In this document: positions 5,621 to 8,724 of the stretch, in pieces
Layout of the letters: each line of letters opens with the position of its first letter
How positions within the stretch are numbered: the stretch's first letter is position 1
Source: an uncultured Ruminococcus sp.
GTDB taxonomy: Bacteria > Bacillota > Clostridia > Oscillospirales > Acutalibacteraceae
Length of the DNA stretch: 8,724 nucleotides
Direction: 5' to 3'
Assembly (NCBI GenBank): GCA_902797065.1
Contig: CADBRK010000047.1
Coordinates: 1-8,724, forward strand
Translations under genes and position numbers: made by a program
Notes under the pieces: generated by a model
What the model saw: only the letters and a program-made list of their open reading frames with translations
Told to the model about the DNA's origin: nothing
The model's database searches: none

Positions 5621-6448
5621 ATGATTTTTAATTCTGAAACAATGAATTTGCATTTCAAAAACGCTTTGGCATACCTGACTTTCAAGGAGTTTGAGAAGAT
5701 AGATTTTATAAATCACGCTTTTTCGACACGGCTCGGGGGAGTCAGCTCGGGCGAATTTACGTCTATGAATATGTCGTTTGGCAGAGGGGACAATGACGAA
5801 AACGTTCACGAGAACTACCGCAGGCTTTGCGCGGCTATCGGCACGGAATATTATAACCTTGTGGCTTCGTCTCAGGATCACAATACTTTTGTGCGCAGAG
5901 TTACAAAGTCCGAGCGTGGTATCGGGATATATCGCCCGAAGGATATGGAAAGCGTGGACGGGCTGATCACAAACGAGAGCGGAGTGGCTTTGGTGACGTA
6001 CTTTGCGGACTGTACGCCCGTTATGCTTGCCGACACAAAAAACCATGCTATAGGCTCATGTCACGCAGGGTGGCGGGGAACCGTCGGGGAGATCGCAGGG
6101 ATTACCGTAAAAAGAATGACCGAGGAGTTCGGGACAGACCCTGCCGACATCAGAGCGGCGATAGGCCCCGCTATATCAAAATGCTGCTATGAAGTTGACG
6201 AACCCGTTGCGAAGAGGTTTGTTGATCTCGGACTTAATACGGAAAAAATAGTTTTTCCGAAGGGAAACGGCAAGTATATGATCGATCTTCTGGAGACAAA
6301 CAAACAGTTACTTATGCGTGAGGGAGTGAGAGAAAGTAACATTACTGTAAGCGATGTATGTACACGCTGTAACCATGATCTGATATGGTCTCACCGTGCC
6401 ACAAACGGCAAAAGAGGCGGTATGTGTGCAGTATTGGAAATTGTGTGA
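5621..6448 (+). CDS. pgeF: Peptidoglycan editing factor PgeF (laccase-domain)
   Basis: A cytoplasmic YfiH/YlmD (DUF152, laccase-domain) family protein. In E. coli it corrects peptidoglycan precursors carrying the wrong first amino acid (L-Ser for L-Ala); relatives also have purine nucleoside phosphorylase and adenosine deaminase activity. The 275 residues show HAFSTRLGGVSSGEF (32-46), FADCTPVML (128-136), GSCHAGWRGTVGEI (145-158), AIGPAISKCCYEV (180-192) and DVCTRCNHDLIWSHR (245-259). The expected zinc triad is H87 (in SQDHNT), C131 and H148. Length is normal for the family. ATG at 5621 is chosen because AAAGGAG (5605-5611) is nine bases upstream and family N-termini fit; the frame is open further 5' but that DNA overlaps the divergent gene. 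It is not in an ftsZ/ylm-type cluster as in Bacillus. No terminator is seen after its stop. Confidence 0.93.
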   Translation: MIFNSETMNLHFKNALAYLTFKEFEKIDFINHAFSTRLGGVSSGEFTSMNMSFGRGDNDENVHENYRRLCAAIGTEYYNLVASSQDHNTFVRRVTKSERGIGIYRPKDMESVDGLITNESGVALVTYFADCTPVMLADTKNHAIGSCHAGWRGTVGEIAGITVKRMTEEFGTDPADIRAAIGPAISKCCYEVDEPVAKRFVDLGLNTEKIVFPKGNGKYMIDLLETNKQLLMREGVRESNITVSDVCTRCNHDLIWSHRATNGKRGGMCAVLEIV

Positions 6449-6549
6449 AGACTGAGTGAATTATATTGTTGATTTCGATAAATTTGCTTTTTGCTTTATG
6501 TGTAAATAAACGAAAATAAAGAAAATTAAAGTTTATTAATAAAACGTAG

Positions 6550-6578
6550 TTGATTATGTAAATTATATATGTTAAAAT
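6550..6578 (+). promoter_or_regulatory. Sigma-A-type promoter of the amylase gene
   Basis: TTGATT (6550-6555), a 17-base spacer and TAAAAT (6573-6578) lie in AT-rich DNA upstream of the amylase. Transcription would begin near 6585 and leave a leader of about 70 bases before the ATG at 6657. The rest of the gap from 6449 shows only AT-rich sequence. Confidence 0.6.
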
Positions 6579-6592
6579 TAAACAGTAATAGT

Positions 6593-6612
6593 GGGTGCTT
6601 GAACTTGCGCCC
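6593..6612 (+). repeat. Small hairpin at the 5' end of the amylase mRNA
   Basis: GGGTGC (6593-6598) pairs with GCGCCC (6607-6612) through one G-U, around an 8-base loop. It would sit within the first 30 bases of the predicted transcript. A 5' stabilising hairpin is one explanation; no T-run follows, so it is not a terminator. Confidence 0.35.
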
Positions 6613-6656
6613 GGACATCTAAATATCATCAATTAATTACTGAAAGGGAGAGTAAA

Positions 6657-8724
6657 ATGAAACATCCAAAGGCTTTATTGTCTGCGATTTTGTCGGTTGC
6701 TTTACTCGCAAGCGTTGCTTCGCCTGCCTATGCCGCAACACAGACCACCGCAGATTCGGGCGCTCAGGTAACAGTGAACACATCTTCCGCAGACGCAGCC
6801 ACATTCTCGTGGGACAACGCTACGGTATACTTCCTGCTTACCGACAGATTCAAGAACGGTAACACTGCAAACGACAACTCATACGGACGTATGAAGACGG
6901 TTGCCGGCAGCGACTTTGCAACATTCCACGGCGGTGACTTCGCAGGTATCACACAGGAGATCGAGGCAGGCTACTTTGACGATCTCGGAGTTAATGCAAT
7001 CTGGATCTCGGCTCCGTACGAGCAGATACACGGCTATTGCCTGGGCAACAACTTTGCTCACTATTCATACCACGGCTACTATGTTCTCGACTATACCGAA
7101 CCCGATCTTAACTTCGGTACAAGAGAAGAATTCCAGACGATGGTTGACACGGCTCATAAGCATGGTATCCGTATCATCATGGATATAGTTATGAACCATG
7201 CAGGCTACAATACCCTCCAGGATATGAGCGAGTATAATTTCGGTACTCTCTCCAGCGGCTGGGAGTCTACGTATAACAACGGCGATTTCGCAAATTATCA
7301 TTCGTTCGTAGATTATAAGTCCTCCGCAGAAGACTGGCTCAGATGGTGGGGTTCGGACTGGATCAGATCGGGTCTTCCGGGTTATACACAGGATGAAAGC
7401 GGCAGCGACTTAACAAGAGCTCTTGAAGGTCTTCCGGATTTTAAAACAGAATCTACAACACAGGTTGGAATTCCTCCGATCCTTGTGACAAAGTGGACAA
7501 AAGAAGGTACTCTTGCAGCCAAGCAGTCGAAGTACGGCACATCGAATACCGTAACAGGCTTCATTTCATCATGGCTTGCAGACTGGGTAAGAGAATACGG
7601 CGTTGACGGCTTCCGCTGCGATACCGCAAAGCACGTTGAGAAGAAGGACTGGAAACAGCTTAAAGACGCTTGTACAAAGGCTCTTGCAGACTGGAAATCG
7701 GCTAACCCCGACAAGAAGCTCGATGATCTCCCGTTCTGGATGACAGGCGAGCATTGGGATCATGGCTCGGGCAAGGACGATTATTACACCACAGGCGGCT
7801 TTGACTCGATGATCAACTTTGAGTGCACAGGCGGCGGACTCCTTGCTCCGGGTAAGGTTGCAGGCGTTTATGCCGACTACGCAGGAAAGATCAACACAGA
7901 TGACAGCTTCAATGTTCTTTCTTATCTTTCATCACACGATACAACTCTTGCCAGAGATGACCTGTATCACCTCGGTTCTGCATTCCTTATGCTCCCGGGC
8001 GGCGTTCAGATTTTCTACGGCGACGAAACAAACAGACCTAAGCTCACATCTCCCGAAGACGACAGCTACAAAGCAGGTCACTGCCTGAGAAGCGACATGA
8101 ACTGGGATTCTATGGATAAAGACGTTCTTGCTCACTGGCAGAAGGTCGGCACATTCCGTAACAACCATATTGCAGTCGGCGCAGGCGCTAACGTTGCACT
8201 TACATCCACAAGCGGTACTGCATTCGGCAGAACATACGACAAGAACGGCGTAACGGATAAGATCGTTGCAGTTGTAGACGCAGACGCTAACTCAAGCGTT
8301 ACTATAGACGTAACGGGCGTATTCGAAGACGGCGCAACACTCAAGAACTGGTATGACGAAGAGTCTTACGATGTATCGGGCGGCAAGGTAACGGTAAACA
8401 GCGGCGCACACGGCACTATCCTCCTCGAAATGGGCGAGTCCGATTCCGTTAAGGCTAAGGTTTCCGGCGAAGCTTCATTCGATACAAACCAGGAAGTAAC
8501 AGTTACTCTCGAAGGCGTTGACTCCGCAGTTCTCACGATCGACGGCATCAAGAAGGTAAATGTTAAGAACGGCGACAAGGTAACTATCGGCGACGCATCA
8601 TATCCGGGCGACACGGTTGAGGTTACACTCACATATACACACCCCACAAAGGGCGAGATGACAAAGAAAGCTACATTCAAGAAGAACGGCAGCACAGACG
8701 GTCAGGGCGGCGGACGTTCCGACA
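6657..8724 (+). CDS. Secreted MalS-like alpha-amylase (GH13), 3' end missing
   Basis: An extracellular alpha-amylase hydrolysing internal alpha-1,4 bonds of starch. The frame is open for 689 codons and leaves the window. A signal peptide spans 1-26 (basic MKHPK, hydrophobic core, AYA before the cut). The GH13 barrel begins near 54 (TVYFLLTDRF). Region I is DIVMNHAG (176-183). The nucleophile is D322 in GFRCDTAKHVE, the acid/base E365 in WMTGEHWDHG, and the third acid D428 in LSSHDTT. The text around 318-370, including SANPDKKLDDLPFWMTGE, closely follows E. coli MalS (GH13_19). A beta-sandwich C domain (about 505-592) is followed by an Ig-like or starch-binding-like domain (597-676) and a Gly-rich linker (NGSTDGQGGG), so more modules probably follow. 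ATG has GGGAG (6646-6650) six bases upstream. Codon use is strongly biased (AAG, GCA, ACA, GGC), suggesting high expression. Confidence 0.92.
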   Translation, partial: MKHPKALLSAILSVALLASVASPAYAATQTTADSGAQVTVNTSSADAATFSWDNATVYFLLTDRFKNGNTANDNSYGRMKTVAGSDFATFHGGDFAGITQEIEAGYFDDLGVNAIWISAPYEQIHGYCLGNNFAHYSYHGYYVLDYTEPDLNFGTREEFQTMVDTAHKHGIRIIMDIVMNHAGYNTLQDMSEYNFGTLSSGWESTYNNGDFANYHSFVDYKSSAEDWLRWWGSDWIRSGLPGYTQDESGSDLTRALEGLPDFKTESTTQVGIPPILVTKWTKEGTLAAKQSKYGTSNTVTGFISSWLADWVREYGVDGFRCDTAKHVEKKDWKQLKDACTKALADWKSANPDKKLDDLPFWMTGEHWDHGSGKDDYYTTGGFDSMINFECTGGGLLAPGKVAGVYADYAGKINTDDSFNVLSYLSSHDTTLARDDLYHLGSAFLMLPGGVQIFYGDETNRPKLTSPEDDSYKAGHCLRSDMNWDSMDKDVLAHWQKVGTFRNNHIAVGAGANVALTSTSGTAFGRTYDKNGVTDKIVAVVDADANSSVTIDVTGVFEDGATLKNWYDEESYDVSGGKVTVNSGAHGTILLEMGESDSVKAKVSGEASFDTNQEVTVTLEGVDSAVLTIDGIKKVNVKNGDKVTIGDASYPGDTVEVTLTYTHPTKGEMTKKATFKKNGSTDGQGGGRSD

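Noticed and set aside
6449..6549. Terminator after pgeF
   Set aside because: There are only AT-rich bases and a short palindrome (TTTATTAATAAA), with no GC stem followed by T.

Overview
The window looks like chromosome of a spore-forming, polysaccharide-degrading gut Firmicute, most likely Oscillospiraceae/Ruminococcaceae (Ruminococcus or [Eubacterium] siraeum-like). The grounds are three endospore-formation genes (ylbJ, yqfC, yqfD), AGGAGG-type ribosome binding sites, moderate GC, and a secreted GH13 amylase with extra C-terminal modules. Family calls come from motif recognition without database searches; the genus is inference.

Layout. 3-324: a small unknown gene, split by an apparent frameshift in a run of seven T, ending at a bidirectional terminator (330-363). 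404-1075 (minus): an integral membrane methyltransferase of the isoprenylcysteine carboxyl methyltransferase (ICMT)-like family. 1076-1551: a 476-base stretch without a convincing gene. It contains a dense set of inverted repeats (1103-1316) between a near-consensus minus-strand promoter (1354-1382) and the methyltransferase start, so it is either a long structured 5' leader or an inserted palindromic repeat element. 1552-2646 (minus) ylbJ and 2760-4234 (plus) yqfC-yqfD are divergent sporulation genes; the 113-base gap holds a sigma-E-like promoter pointing each way. 4246-5160 (minus): a PflX-type radical SAM protein converging on yqfD. 5335-5544 (minus): a small Cys-rich protein, divergent from pgeF (5621-6448, plus), a peptidoglycan editing factor. 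6657 to the window end (plus): a secreted MalS-like alpha-amylase, cut off by the window edge.

How the parts relate. ylbJ, yqfC and yqfD form a mother-cell sporulation unit. pgeF is cell-wall housekeeping. The amylase has its own promoter and leader and a distinct, strongly biased codon use, as expected of a highly expressed starch-degrading exoenzyme. The radical SAM, Cys-rich and ICMT-like genes have no partner here that reveals their substrates. The part least explained by known features is the structured region at 1103-1316.
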